Shown: in pieces, positions 17,634 through 25,604 of the stretch
How the letters are laid out: every line of letters begins with the position of its first letter
How positions within the stretch are numbered: position 1 is the first letter of the stretch
From: Sporichthya brevicatena
GTDB taxonomy: Bacteria; Actinomycetota; Actinomycetes; Sporichthyales; Sporichthyaceae
Length of the DNA stretch: 64,000 nucleotides
Reading direction: 5' to 3'
NCBI RefSeq assembly: GCF_039525035.1
Contig: NZ_BAAAHE010000020.1
Coordinates: 40,483 to 104,482 of the forward strand
Notes under the pieces: generated by a model
What the model saw: the letters and a program-made list of their open reading frames with translations, nothing else
Database searches by the model: none
What the model was told of the DNA's origin: nothing
Translations under genes and position numbers: made by a program

Positions 17634-18584
17634 ATGTCCCACACCCGCGCGGACCGGATCGCCCGACGGGCTGCCATCGAGGCGGTCGCGAGCCGGCAGG
17701 GAAATCTCATCGGGCGTCGGCAGCTCTATGCCCTCGGCGTGACGCGCAGCGAGGTGCGCGCGGAGATCGTCGCCCGGCGATGGCGACGGCGCGGCTGTCA
17801 GTGCATCCAGGTCGGGGACGCCGGCGACGCGACTCCCTACTGGCGGGCCGTCCTGGAGGTCGGGCCGACGGCTGTGGTCGACGGCGTCAGCGCACTGATC
17901 TTCGCCGGCCTGCGGACGATCAGCTCGGCGGAGATTCACATCGCGGTCCCTCAGGGCGCCTGGTACCGCCGCTGCAAAGGCGTCCGCGTGCACGAGACGC
18001 GGCGCTTCCGTGAGGTGGACGTCGTACGCGGCGGCCTCCCGCGCACGGCGCCGGCGACCGCCGCGGTCCACGGTGCGCTGTGGGCGCGTACCGACAACGA
18101 GGCGGCGCTGTTCGTCATCGCCTCCGTGCAGCAGGGTCTCGTCGCGGTGCCGCAGCTCGTCGACGCCGTCGCTCTCATCAAGCGCGACAAGCGCCGCAAG
18201 CTGCTCAAGGGCTTGCTGATCGACGTCAGCGACGGCATCGAGTCGATCGACGAACGCGCGTTCGCGAAGGTGTGCCGGGACCGCGGGATTCCCAAACCGG
18301 ATCGTCAGGTGGTGGCCCGACTTCCGTCGGGGCGCGTCCGCTACGACAACTACTGGGGCGACGTTCTCGTCGTCGAGATCCATGGCGCCCAGCACCTCGA
18401 CGTCGCGATGACGACGCGGGACATGCTCAAGCTGAACGCCGCCTCGATGGACGGTCGCGCCGTCATCCAGATCCCCAACTTCGCGATCCGGACGAACCCG
18501 GATCCGTTCCTCGACCAGATCGAGTCCGTCCTCGCCGCCAGGGCTTACAAACCCCCGCAACGTCAGCGAAAGCGCGCGTCATAG
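17634..18584 (+). CDS. DUF559/Vsr-like nuclease-fold protein with N-terminal AbiEi-like winged helix
   Basis: A 316-aa protein. Residues 1-60 look like the winged-helix domain of AbiEi-type proteins (RRQLYALGVTRSEVRAEI). The C-terminal third (about 220-305) has the DUF559/very-short-patch-repair endonuclease pattern, with a D-then-E-x-H core in YDNYWGDVLVVEIHGAQH and the strand AVIQIPNF. Such proteins are common, variably distributed actinobacterial genes of unknown role, possibly linked to defence or mobile DNA. The gene is bounded by two near-identical 61-bp palindromes; the second supplies its last 11 codons and the TAG stop. It interrupts an otherwise consistent run of repeat-protein genes, so it is probably an insertion. 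Only a weak ribosome site precedes the ATG at 17634. Confidence 0.7.
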   Translation: MSHTRADRIARRAAIEAVASRQGNLIGRRQLYALGVTRSEVRAEIVARRWRRRGCQCIQVGDAGDATPYWRAVLEVGPTAVVDGVSALIFAGLRTISSAEIHIAVPQGAWYRRCKGVRVHETRRFREVDVVRGGLPRTAPATAAVHGALWARTDNEAALFVIASVQQGLVAVPQLVDAVALIKRDKRRKLLKGLLIDVSDGIESIDERAFAKVCRDRGIPKPDRQVVARLPSGRVRYDNYWGDVLVVEIHGAQHLDVAMTTRDMLKLNAASMDGRAVIQIPNFAIRTNPDPFLDQIESVLAARAYKPPQRQRKRAS

Positions 18585-18611
18585 CGCTCGATCCCGCTGA
18601 CGTTGCGAGGG
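18551..18611. repeat. 61-bp palindromic repeat, copy B (overlaps 3' end of nuclease-like gene)
   Basis: Direct repeat of 17512-17572 with five differences. Stem CGCAACGTCAGCG (18556-18568) / CGCTGACGTTGCG (18595-18607). The inner stem is partly lost because GGGATC became AAAGCG. The gene's stop codon lies in the loop at 18582-18584. Confidence 0.85.
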
Positions 18612-18764
18612 GGACCGGGGGCCCTAGTGCGATCTTCACGTCCCCCTAGTGATCACGAGGCGCACCCGCCAAATCCCCGATGGAACAAGGGCTTCGCTCC
18701 GTGATCGTGAAGTGCAGACGCGGTGACCGACACCCACCGCGCACTACGGGGAGGTTCTACCGGC

Positions 18765-20933
18765 ATGTCCATCTTCGACGGGATTCCTGGCTTCCGCATC
18801 GGCCTCGGGGCCGGTGACGCGGACGAGGAGTACGAGTTCGAGTTCGGCCTCGGCGACGAGCCCGGCGCCGACGCCCTCCGCCTCGGCACGCCCATGCTGG
18901 GTGACGCCACTGGATTCCTCCGGGCCGGCATCGCGATCGCGAACCCGCTCAGCGGGGGCTTCGGTGACCTGCCGAACCTCAACGACGTCCTGCCCACGAT
19001 CCCGGACCTGGCGGGCGTTATCCCTGCCATCCCGGCGCTGCCGGACATCTCGCCGGAGATCCTCAACGACCTCGCGGTGACGGTGACCGACCTCGTGGGT
19101 GACGTCAACGTCCTCCCGAACCTGACCGAGCTCCCCGCGCTGCCGGACGTCACCGCGGTGCTGGGTGTGGTCGCGAACATCCTGCCGGGGCTGAGCCTGC
19201 CGGTGCTGCCGGGCGAGCCGAACCCGGGGACCCCGGGTCTGCCCGACCTCGGTGGACTGGTCGCGGTGCTGCCGGCGCTGGGCGAGATCGTCCCCGCGCT
19301 GACCGAGCTCCTGCCGGCGCTGCCGGGGATCGTCCCGGCCCTGCCCGAGCTGCTGCCCGCGCTGGGTGAGATCGTGCCGGACCTGCCCGCACTGCCGGAC
19401 ATGACCGCCGCCCTGGACGTGGTCACGAACATCCTGCCGGGCCTGGTCCTGCCGGGTCTGCCCGGACTGCCGGGCCTGCCGACCCCGGGGGCCCCGGGCC
19501 TGCCCGAGCTGGGTGACCTGCTCTCCGTGCTTCCGACGGTCACTCAGATCATCCCCGCGCTGGGTGAGATCGTCCCTGGCCTCCCGGCGCTGCCGGCGCT
19601 CCCGGCCCTGCCCGACATCACCGCCGCCCTGGACGTCGTCACCAACATCCTCCCGGGCCTGGTCCTCCCCGCCCTGCCGTCGCTGCCGTCGCTGCCGGTG
19701 CTGCCGGGCGAGCCGAACCCGGGAACCCCGGGCCTGCCCGAGCTCGGTGACCTGTTCGCGGTGCTGCCGGCGCTGGGCGAGATCGTCCCCGCGCTGACGG
19801 AGATCCTGCCGGCGCTCGGCGAGATCGTCCCGGACCTTCCGGCGCTGCCGGACATCACCGCGGCCCTGGACGTGGTCGCCAACATCCTGCCGGGTCTGGC
19901 ACTGCCGGGCCTGCCGGCGCCGGGGGCGCCGGGTCTGCCGGAGCTGGGTGACCTGCTCTCCGTGCTTCCGACGCTGACGCAGATCGTCCCGGCCCTGGGC
20001 GAGATCCTCCCCAGCCTCCCGGCCGCGCCGGCGCTGCCGGACATCTCCGCAGCGCTGGACGTGGTCGCGAACATCCTCCCGGGCCTGGCGCTGCCGGGTC
20101 TGCCGACCCCGGGGCTGCCCGGGCTGCCGGACACCACGCCGCTCCAGCAGGTGATCGGGACGACCTTCAACGCGGCCGGGGGCTTCGTGGCGACGACCGC
20201 CGCGGCGGCCGAGTCCCTGATCGAGACCACCTTCGCCTCGGCGGGGGAGTTCGTCGACCACGTGCCGGCGGTGACCGACGTCGTGGGTGACCCCACGTCA
20301 GTTCTCGGCATCGTCGACGGTGTTCTCGGGCTGATCCAGCTGCCGAACCCCAACCCCGGCCCGCTGCCGCCCGACCCGAACCCGCTGCCGGGCCTGCCCG
20401 GGCTGCCGATCCCGGCGCTCGGCGACGTCCTGAACCTGCTGCCGCAGCTGAACCTGCCGCTGCCGGTTCCGGGTGGCCCCGTGCCGCTGCCGATGCCGCT
20501 CCCCGAACTGCCGCTGCCCCCGGAGATCGCGGGGATCGTCGACGGCACCCTCACCGCGACGTCGACCCTCGTCGCGGGTCTCGTGGAGACCGTCGAGATC
20601 GCCGGCGCCGAGGCGACCACCGCTGTGGCCGGGACCGGGGCTGCGGCGACCGCCGCGGTCGGCGAGCTCGGTGACGACCTCACCAGCAAGCTGCTCGGCA
20701 CGAACACGATGGTCAGCGACGTTCTGACGCAAACTCAGACGACGGTCAGCACCATCGTCCCGCTCCACGACCTCGACCACCCGCAGGCTTTTGTCCAGAA
20801 CACGCTGGCGAACCTCGGGCTGGCCGAGCCCGTCTTCACCACCCAGTCCACTGGTCTGACCGAGCCCGTCGAGGAGCTGCTGCCGGTGACCTCCGGCGTA
20901 CTCGACACCGTGAGCGGCCTCGGCCTGCTCTGA
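18765..20933 (+). CDS. Leu/Pro-rich modular repeat protein
   Basis: A 722-aa protein I do not recognise. An acidic N-terminus (MSIFDGIPGF..., about 1-60) precedes at least five copies of a module whose core is ALPDITAALDVVTNILPGL, at roughly 55-80-residue intervals. Each core is followed by proline-rich turns (GLPGLPTPGAPGLPELGDL) and a PALGEIVPAL stretch. Residues from about 470 are less repetitive and Ala/Thr-rich; a Pro-rich block follows, then a C-terminal region with no anchor. No signal peptide. The ATG at 18765 is chosen because GGGGAGG lies ten bases upstream; the GTG at 18723 has none. It sits between IniB-type and Gly/Leu repeat genes, suggesting a related surface or scaffold role. 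Predicted fold uncertain: amphipathic helices separated by Pro turns. Confidence 0.72.
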   Translation: MSIFDGIPGFRIGLGAGDADEEYEFEFGLGDEPGADALRLGTPMLGDATGFLRAGIAIANPLSGGFGDLPNLNDVLPTIPDLAGVIPAIPALPDISPEILNDLAVTVTDLVGDVNVLPNLTELPALPDVTAVLGVVANILPGLSLPVLPGEPNPGTPGLPDLGGLVAVLPALGEIVPALTELLPALPGIVPALPELLPALGEIVPDLPALPDMTAALDVVTNILPGLVLPGLPGLPGLPTPGAPGLPELGDLLSVLPTVTQIIPALGEIVPGLPALPALPALPDITAALDVVTNILPGLVLPALPSLPSLPVLPGEPNPGTPGLPELGDLFAVLPALGEIVPALTEILPALGEIVPDLPALPDITAALDVVANILPGLALPGLPAPGAPGLPELGDLLSVLPTLTQIVPALGEILPSLPAAPALPDISAALDVVANILPGLALPGLPTPGLPGLPDTTPLQQVIGTTFNAAGGFVATTAAAAESLIETTFASAGEFVDHVPAVTDVVGDPTSVLGIVDGVLGLIQLPNPNPGPLPPDPNPLPGLPGLPIPALGDVLNLLPQLNLPLPVPGGPVPLPMPLPELPLPPEIAGIVDGTLTATSTLVAGLVETVEIAGAEATTAVAGTGAAATAAVGELGDDLTSKLLGTNTMVSDVLTQTQTTVSTIVPLHDLDHPQAFVQNTLANLGLAEPVFTTQSTGLTEPVEELLPVTSGVLDTVSGLGLL

Positions 20934-20992
20934 GTCAGACCCCTCGGGGACCGGTCCGCCGGCCCCCGAGGTCAGGGCCGCCCGTGCGGCCG

Positions 20993-21033
20993 AAAGGGCC
21001 CCGTCCACTCCCCCCACCTGGACGGGGCCCTTT
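20993..21033 (+). terminator. Intrinsic terminator of the Leu/Pro repeat gene
   Basis: Perfect 15-bp stem AAAGGGCCCCGTCCA / TGGACGGGGCCCTTT with an 11-base C-rich loop and a short T run, about 60 bases after the stop. Confidence 0.88.
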
Positions 21034-21177
21034 CCTGTGCCCGCGAGGGCACGTGCGAATTTCATAGCGGAAAGGTCCACCTTTCCTTTCGGACAGGGTG
21101 GATGAGGACCGTCACGGCCCCGAATTGGGAATGTCACTGCGCGGCCCTAGTGAGGCCGTCACATCTCCCTAATGACA

Positions 21178-21215
21178 GCAAGATCCGTTAGGTGCCGACC
21201 CCGATTGGATCTTGC
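21178..21215. promoter_or_regulatory. Inverted repeat GCAAGATCC-N20-GGATCTTGC
   Basis: Nine-base perfect arms with a 20-base spacer upstream of the Gly/Leu repeat gene. A comparable CAAGATC/GATCTTG pair lies at 25453-25484 upstream of an IniB-domain gene. Candidate protein-binding site; no factor can be assigned. Confidence 0.35.
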
Positions 21216-21398
21216 GCTCGCATCCCTACTTTCGATTCAGGGACGCAACGGCCCCACCAACCACCGCTGCGTCGCCAGTGAGAACGACGTCTGCTCTGCA
21301 TTTACGGGGCGATTCGGTCATCACGCTCGACCTGATCGACACAGAGATCTGACACCTGCGCGGGACCCCTTCCCCGCCGTAACTGGAGGCACCCACCC

Positions 21399-23099
21399 AT
21401 GGCTTTTCCTGAGGACATTCTCGCGCCGGTCGACGGTGTCGTGGACACCGCGATCGGTCTGACCGGTCTGACGGCCACGGTGCCGGCTCTGGCCCTGCTG
21501 ACCGAGCTGTCGGCCCTTGGTCAGGTGACCGACGTCTTCGACACCGTGAAGGACACGCTGCAGTCCGTCGGTTCGCTGGCGTCCGGCATCACTGCCGCGA
21601 CCTCTCCGACCGGCCCCCTGGGTGCGGTCAACACCGCGGTGACGGGCGTCTACAACGCCGCGACCACCACGCTCGCCACCGGCCCGCTGAACGCGGCCGT
21701 CACGTCGGTCGTCACGGCTGCGAACCAGCTGCCGGTCGACCAGATCACCAGCGCGGTCGAGGGTGCTCTCGGCACCGCGGGGATCGCCACCGCGCTCGTT
21801 CCGACGGTCACTGGGCTCGTCGGCGGCATCGTGCCGGTCCCCGGCGTGGACGGGATCGTCGGTGGCGTCACCGGTGCGCTGGGCGTCACCGGGGCTCTCC
21901 CCGACGTCTTCGACGCCGTCAACGACCTGCACCAGACCGTGACCAACACGCAGGCCGGCCTCCTCAGCCCGCTCACCGGCGGTCTGCTCTCCACCGTTGG
22001 CCCGCTGGCCACCATCGGCGCCGTTGCGACGGCGGTCCGGACCGCCGTGAACCCGGCCAACACCCTCGCCGAGGTCGGCGCCCTGGTGAACGCGGTGCAC
22101 GCGGTCACCAACACGACGGCCGAGCTGGCCACGGTGAACGCGCTGGTCAACTCGCTCTCCTCGACGTCGCTGAGCGCGCTGAACCCGATCGTGCCCGGCA
22201 CGACGCTCGGCTTCGTGAACCAGGTCGTCGGCGCCACCACCGACGTCGTCGACCCGGTCCTCGGTGTCGTCACCGGGGCGACCGGGGCCAGCGACGGCCT
22301 GCTCGGCGGCCTCGGTGGCCTGCCCGGCACCGAGCTGCTCGACACGCTGCCCCTCAACGACCTGCTCGGCGGCGTCCTCGGCAGCAACGGCGACCTGCTC
22401 GGCGGGATCCTCGGGCCGGAGGGCCTGGTCGGTGGCCTGCTGAACGGCGGCGTCCTCGGCGGCGAGGGTGACCTGCTCGGCGGGATCCTCGGGCCGGAGG
22501 GCCTGGTCGGTGGCCTGCTCGGCGGTGTCACCGGCGGCGAGGGTGACCTGCTCGGCGGGATCCTCGGGCCGGAGGGCCTGGTCGGTGGCCTGCTCGGTGG
22601 CGTGACCGGCGGCGAGGGTGACCTGCTCGGTGGCCTGCTCGGTGGCGTCACCGGTGGCTCGGCGAGCCCGCTCGACGGTGTTCTCGGTGAGGACGGCGTC
22701 GTCGGTGGCCTGCTCGGCGGTGTCACGGGCGGTTCGGCGAGCCCGCTCGACGGTCTTCTCGGTGAGGACGGCGTCGTCGGTGGCCTGCTCGGCGGTGTCA
22801 CGGGCGGTTCGGCGAGCCCGCTCGACGCTGTTCTCGGTGAGAACGGCATCGTCGGTGGTCTGCTCGGTGGCGTCACCGGCGGCACGGAGAACGGTGGCCT
22901 GCTGGCCCCGGTCACCGGCCTGCTCGGCGGCGTGACCGGCGGCACCGAGGGCGCGGACCCGCTGGCCCCGGTCAACGACATCCTGGGCGGCCTCACGGGC
23001 GGCACCGAGGGCTCCGACCCGGTCGGCGGCCTCCTGGGTGGCGTGCTCGGCGGCGAGAACGGCGGCCTCCTCGGCGGCCTCCTCGGCGGCGCTGCCTGA
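21399..23099 (+). CDS. Gly/Leu-rich tandem-repeat protein
   Basis: A 566-aa protein. Residues 1-300 are Ala/Val/Thr-rich, mildly hydrophobic and non-repetitive, recalling the helical parts of the neighbouring repeat proteins. From about 300 to the end are 25-26-residue tandem repeats of two kinds, DLLGGILGPEGLVGGLL and SASPLDGVLGEDGVVGGLL, each followed by GGVTGG. No IniB N-terminal domain, cysteine-based anchor, signal peptide or membrane helix is evident. The repeats are nearly identical in DNA as well as protein, so they expanded recently. It ends two tandem repeats short of a terminator shared with the convergent Hsp70-like 3 gene. Function unknown; a rod or glycine-loop-like structural protein is plausible. 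Confidence 0.72.
   Translation: MAFPEDILAPVDGVVDTAIGLTGLTATVPALALLTELSALGQVTDVFDTVKDTLQSVGSLASGITAATSPTGPLGAVNTAVTGVYNAATTTLATGPLNAAVTSVVTAANQLPVDQITSAVEGALGTAGIATALVPTVTGLVGGIVPVPGVDGIVGGVTGALGVTGALPDVFDAVNDLHQTVTNTQAGLLSPLTGGLLSTVGPLATIGAVATAVRTAVNPANTLAEVGALVNAVHAVTNTTAELATVNALVNSLSSTSLSALNPIVPGTTLGFVNQVVGATTDVVDPVLGVVTGATGASDGLLGGLGGLPGTELLDTLPLNDLLGGVLGSNGDLLGGILGPEGLVGGLLNGGVLGGEGDLLGGILGPEGLVGGLLGGVTGGEGDLLGGILGPEGLVGGLLGGVTGGEGDLLGGLLGGVTGGSASPLDGVLGEDGVVGGLLGGVTGGSASPLDGLLGEDGVVGGLLGGVTGGSASPLDAVLGENGIVGGLLGGVTGGTENGGLLAPVTGLLGGVTGGTEGADPLAPVNDILGGLTGGTEGSDPVGGLLGGVLGGENGGLLGGLLGGAA
22392..22619 (+). repeat. Coding tandem repeat, about 3 units of 75-78 bp
   Basis: Units start near 22392, 22470 and 22545. 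About 48 bases beginning GACCTGCTCGGCGGGATCCT are the same in all three copies. Confidence 0.85.
22659..22883 (+). repeat. Coding tandem repeat, 3 units of 75 bp
   Basis: Units start at 22659, 22734 and 22809 with TCGGCGAGCCCGCTCGAC; the first two units differ at only a few bases, the third is more diverged. Confidence 0.85.
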
Positions 23100-23131
23100 T
23101 AGGTAGTCAGCTAGCTGCACAGCAACAAGAC

Positions 23132-23165
23132 GAAGGGCCCCACCGCGCCGGCGGTGGGGCCCTTC
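23132..23165. terminator. Bidirectional hairpin terminator
   Basis: Perfect 15-bp stem GAAGGGCCCCACCGC / GCGGTGGGGCCCTTC with a 4-base loop, between the convergent Gly/Leu repeat gene and Hsp70-like 3. Confidence 0.88.
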
Positions 23166-23232
23166 CTTGCGTCCGGCGATAGGTGGCCTACCGGCCACAG
23201 TCAGCCGGACGCAGGGGAGGTTCCTCGAGGAA

Positions 23233-25179
23233 TTACGGCGCGGGGGGAGACTCCTCACCAGCGTCGCCGAACTCGACGGAACCGGACTCGGTCGAGGTGT
23301 CTTCCTCGACCTCTGCGGCCGGGGCGGGGGCCGCCTGCTCGGCGGGGGCCGCCTCGACGGCCGACGGGGCGGCGACGGCGTCGACCGGTGCTGCCTCGGG
23401 GGTCGTGGCCTTCGTCGGGGTCACGGCGCCATCGCTGCGGCGGGCCGTGGCCTTGCGGTCGGTCTTCGCGGGACGCTCGACGACGACGTCGTCCTCCTCG
23501 TCCGCCCGCGCCGAATCTGTCGTGGCGTCAGACGATCCGGCCGAGGCGGCCCGCGAGTCGGCACTCCCCTCCGTGCGCCCACTCGCGGATCCGCCCGCCG
23601 ACCCCGTGGCCGCGTCCGAGGAGGACGACTCCTCCGCGGCCGTCTCCTCGGCCCGCTCCCCGCGGGCCTTGTCCTTGTTCTTGCTCTTGCCGGTCTCCTC
23701 GACCTGGAGCTCGGCGTCGTCACCGACACCGGCACGGGCCTCCTGCACCGAACCGGCGGGAACGGCGTCGCCGAGGTCGAGCACGCCGAGCGACGCCAGC
23801 CCGAACCCGCCGAGCAGGATCACGCCCGCGGCGACTGTCACGACCTTGTGCGCCTTGCGCTGCGGCTTGGGCTCGGACTTCATCCGCCGTCCCTCGACGA
23901 TCTCCGCCTCCCGACCGTCGAACTTCTCGGTCGTGAGCGCGGGACGCACCGGCCGGTCGGCGGTGGTGCCGGCTGCCACCGGAGCCAGGGGAGCCACGGA
24001 AGCCGGGGCGGGGGAGTTTGCCGCCGCGGCCGCCGGAGCGACGGCCGCGGCAGCGGCCAGTCCGGCGGTGAGGGCGAGCGCGGGACGGGCGTGCCGGCCG
24101 GACTTCTCCAGGGCCAGGACGCCGCCGATCGCGACCGCGAGCTTGGGGTCGATGTCCCGCTCGAGCGGGACGCCCGGGTACCGAGCGGACAGCAGCTGCG
24201 TCACGAGCGGGATCCGCGAGGACCCACCGGTGAGCAGGATGCGGTCGAGGTTCTTGCTCGTCAGCCCCGCGGAGACCAGCGCGGCCTCGACGAAGGTGCA
24301 CGTCTCCTCGAGGGCGCCGGCGATCATCGCCTCGAAGTCGGCGCGGGTGACGCGGACGGAGGTCTGCGCCCCGCCGAGCAGGACCGGCACGGTCGCGGCG
24401 GTGTCGGCGGACAGGGCCTCCTTCGCCTCGACGCACTCACGCCGCAGGCGGGCCATCGCCGTCAGGTGCAGCGGGTCGTCGGGCTCGACGCCCGGGGTCT
24501 GCGGCCCGGCGACGCCGAGCACGTAGGCGAGCACTGCGTCGTCGAAGTCGACGCCACCGAGGTTCGGGATCCCCGTCGGGGTGCCGAGTGCGGTGAAGCG
24601 GTTGCCGGACTCCGCGCGCAGGACCGCCGCGTCGAACGTCCCGCCGCCGAGGTCGTAGACCGCGACGGCCGCGCCGGCCTCGAGCTTCCCGGCCTGTGCG
24701 TAGGCCAGGGCCGCGGCGGCGGGCTCGCTGATCATCGTGACGTCGAGCAGGCCCTCGCGGGCGAGCGCGCCGGCGAGCAGGTCCTTCTTGTGCGAGCCCC
24801 ACGCGGCCGGGACGGTGACGGCGACGGCGTCGGGCGCCCCGCCCTCCTGCTCGGCGACGCGGTCGGCGACGAGGCCGATCATCTTCGCCGCGAGGGCGTG
24901 CGCGGTGAGGCCGTCGCCGGACGTGCCGACGAGCAGCGGGGTCTCGTCCCCGATGCGGCGCTTGAACCGACGGACCACGCGGTCCGGGTCGGTCAGCGCG
25001 CGGCGCTCGGCCGCCTCACCCATGAGGACGGTGCCGTCGGCGCCCAGGAACAGGACGGAGGGCACGGTCGCGGACCGGTCGCCCAGTCGGACGACGGTCG
25101 GCGCGGACCCGGTGCCCGGGCGGTGCACCACCGCCGCGGTGTTGGTGGTGCCGAGATCGACACTGAGTCGGTAACCCAT
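23233..25179 (-). CDS. Hsp70-like ATPase 3, membrane-anchored, acidic C-terminal tail
   Basis: A 648-aa protein. Residues 1-375 are an Hsp70 nucleotide-binding domain with canonical SVDLGTTNTA (6-15), VYDLGGGTFD and LLTGGSSRIPLV motifs. Instead of a substrate-binding domain there is an Ala/Pro-rich linker, a basic stretch (KSEPKPQRKAHK), one membrane segment (TVAAGVILLGGFGLASLGVL, about 440-462) and a long external tail rich in Glu, Ser, Asp and Ala. That tail is much longer than in the two paralogues and ends in Pro-Ala-Pro. The ATG at 25177-25179 is chosen over 25218 by the G-rich ribosome site and the position of the phosphate-1 loop. It is divergent from the IniB-domain gene at 25605, repeating the arrangement of Hsp70-like 2 and the giant IniB-type gene. 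Client unknown. Confidence 0.86.
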   Translation of the reverse strand: MGYRLSVDLGTTNTAAVVHRPGTGSAPTVVRLGDRSATVPSVLFLGADGTVLMGEAAERRALTDPDRVVRRFKRRIGDETPLLVGTSGDGLTAHALAAKMIGLVADRVAEQEGGAPDAVAVTVPAAWGSHKKDLLAGALAREGLLDVTMISEPAAAALAYAQAGKLEAGAAVAVYDLGGGTFDAAVLRAESGNRFTALGTPTGIPNLGGVDFDDAVLAYVLGVAGPQTPGVEPDDPLHLTAMARLRRECVEAKEALSADTAATVPVLLGGAQTSVRVTRADFEAMIAGALEETCTFVEAALVSAGLTSKNLDRILLTGGSSRIPLVTQLLSARYPGVPLERDIDPKLAVAIGGVLALEKSGRHARPALALTAGLAAAAAVAPAAAAANSPAPASVAPLAPVAAGTTADRPVRPALTTEKFDGREAEIVEGRRMKSEPKPQRKAHKVVTVAAGVILLGGFGLASLGVLDLGDAVPAGSVQEARAGVGDDAELQVEETGKSKNKDKARGERAEETAAEESSSSDAATGSAGGSASGRTEGSADSRAASAGSSDATTDSARADEEDDVVVERPAKTDRKATARRSDGAVTPTKATTPEAAPVDAVAAPSAVEAAPAEQAAPAPAAEVEEDTSTESGSVEFGDAGEESPPAP

Positions 25180-25604
25180 GGCGCGCCAGCCCCCTTGGTC
25201 GTGGTTCAACGGGGGCAATACGACCGGAGCGACACCCGCCGGGTCGCCCTAAACCAGGACAAGATCGTTTGACCGCGAGCGCAGCAAAGGAGCCGAGGGA
25301 AGGTCCGATTTCGGGCGTTCGTGCAGGTCGGAGGCGGTTTACTACCGCTTGAACCAGTGTGACTGGTGATGTCTAGTGTGACGGTTGTTACCACTTCTTG
25401 AACACCAGTCACACGCGACACGCCGCGAATCCCCCAACGCGGGCGCGCCGGCCAAGATCCAGATCCCCCAATCCGGTGATCTTGATTTGGGGGTTTTCCC
25501 CGATCCGTCCGATTCGCCCGACTCCCTAGGTTCGGCACCACAGCGGCTCCGGTGCGGGGCCCCGAGCCCACCACCTCGGACGAATCTGACGAAGGGTCAC
25601 CCCA
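25180..25604. promoter_or_regulatory. Divergent intergenic region, Hsp70-like 3 / IniB-like 2
   Basis: 425 bases without a gene. It contains CAAGATC words at 25260-25266 and 25453-25459, and GATCTTG at 25478-25484. A 12-bp perfect inverted repeat lies at 25357-25368/25403-25414, a C5/G5 inverted repeat at 25465-25493, and GTCCGATTCG at 25507-25516, 89 bases before the start. TAGGTT at 25527-25532 could be a -10 element, but no good -35 fits. Control elements for both genes must lie here. Confidence 0.5.
25357..25414. promoter_or_regulatory. 12-bp inverted repeat, candidate operator
   Basis: GTGTGACTGGTG (25357-25368) and CACCAGTCACAC (25403-25414) are perfect reverse complements 34 bases apart. 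Each arm is also next to a related CTTGAAC word. The position between divergent Hsp70-like 3 and IniB-like 2 suits a two-dimer regulator site, for example for the IniR-like protein; that assignment is a guess. Confidence 0.4.

Larger units (their letters stand above)
20934..21398. promoter_or_regulatory. Intergenic region upstream of the Gly/Leu repeat protein
   Basis: 465 bases. The first part holds the terminator at 20993-21033. Further on is a 9-bp inverted repeat GCAAGATCC (21178-21186) / GGATCTTGC (21207-21215), 184 bases before the next start, a candidate operator. A CTGGAGG ribosome site lies shortly before the ATG at 21399. No gene seen. Confidence 0.5.

Noticed and set aside
8608..23522. 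16-mer CGCGCCGAATCTGTCG shared by 8608-8623 and 23507-23522
   Set aside because: One copy is inside the Hsp70-like 3 coding region, and 16-base matches are expected by chance in a 64-kb window of this composition.
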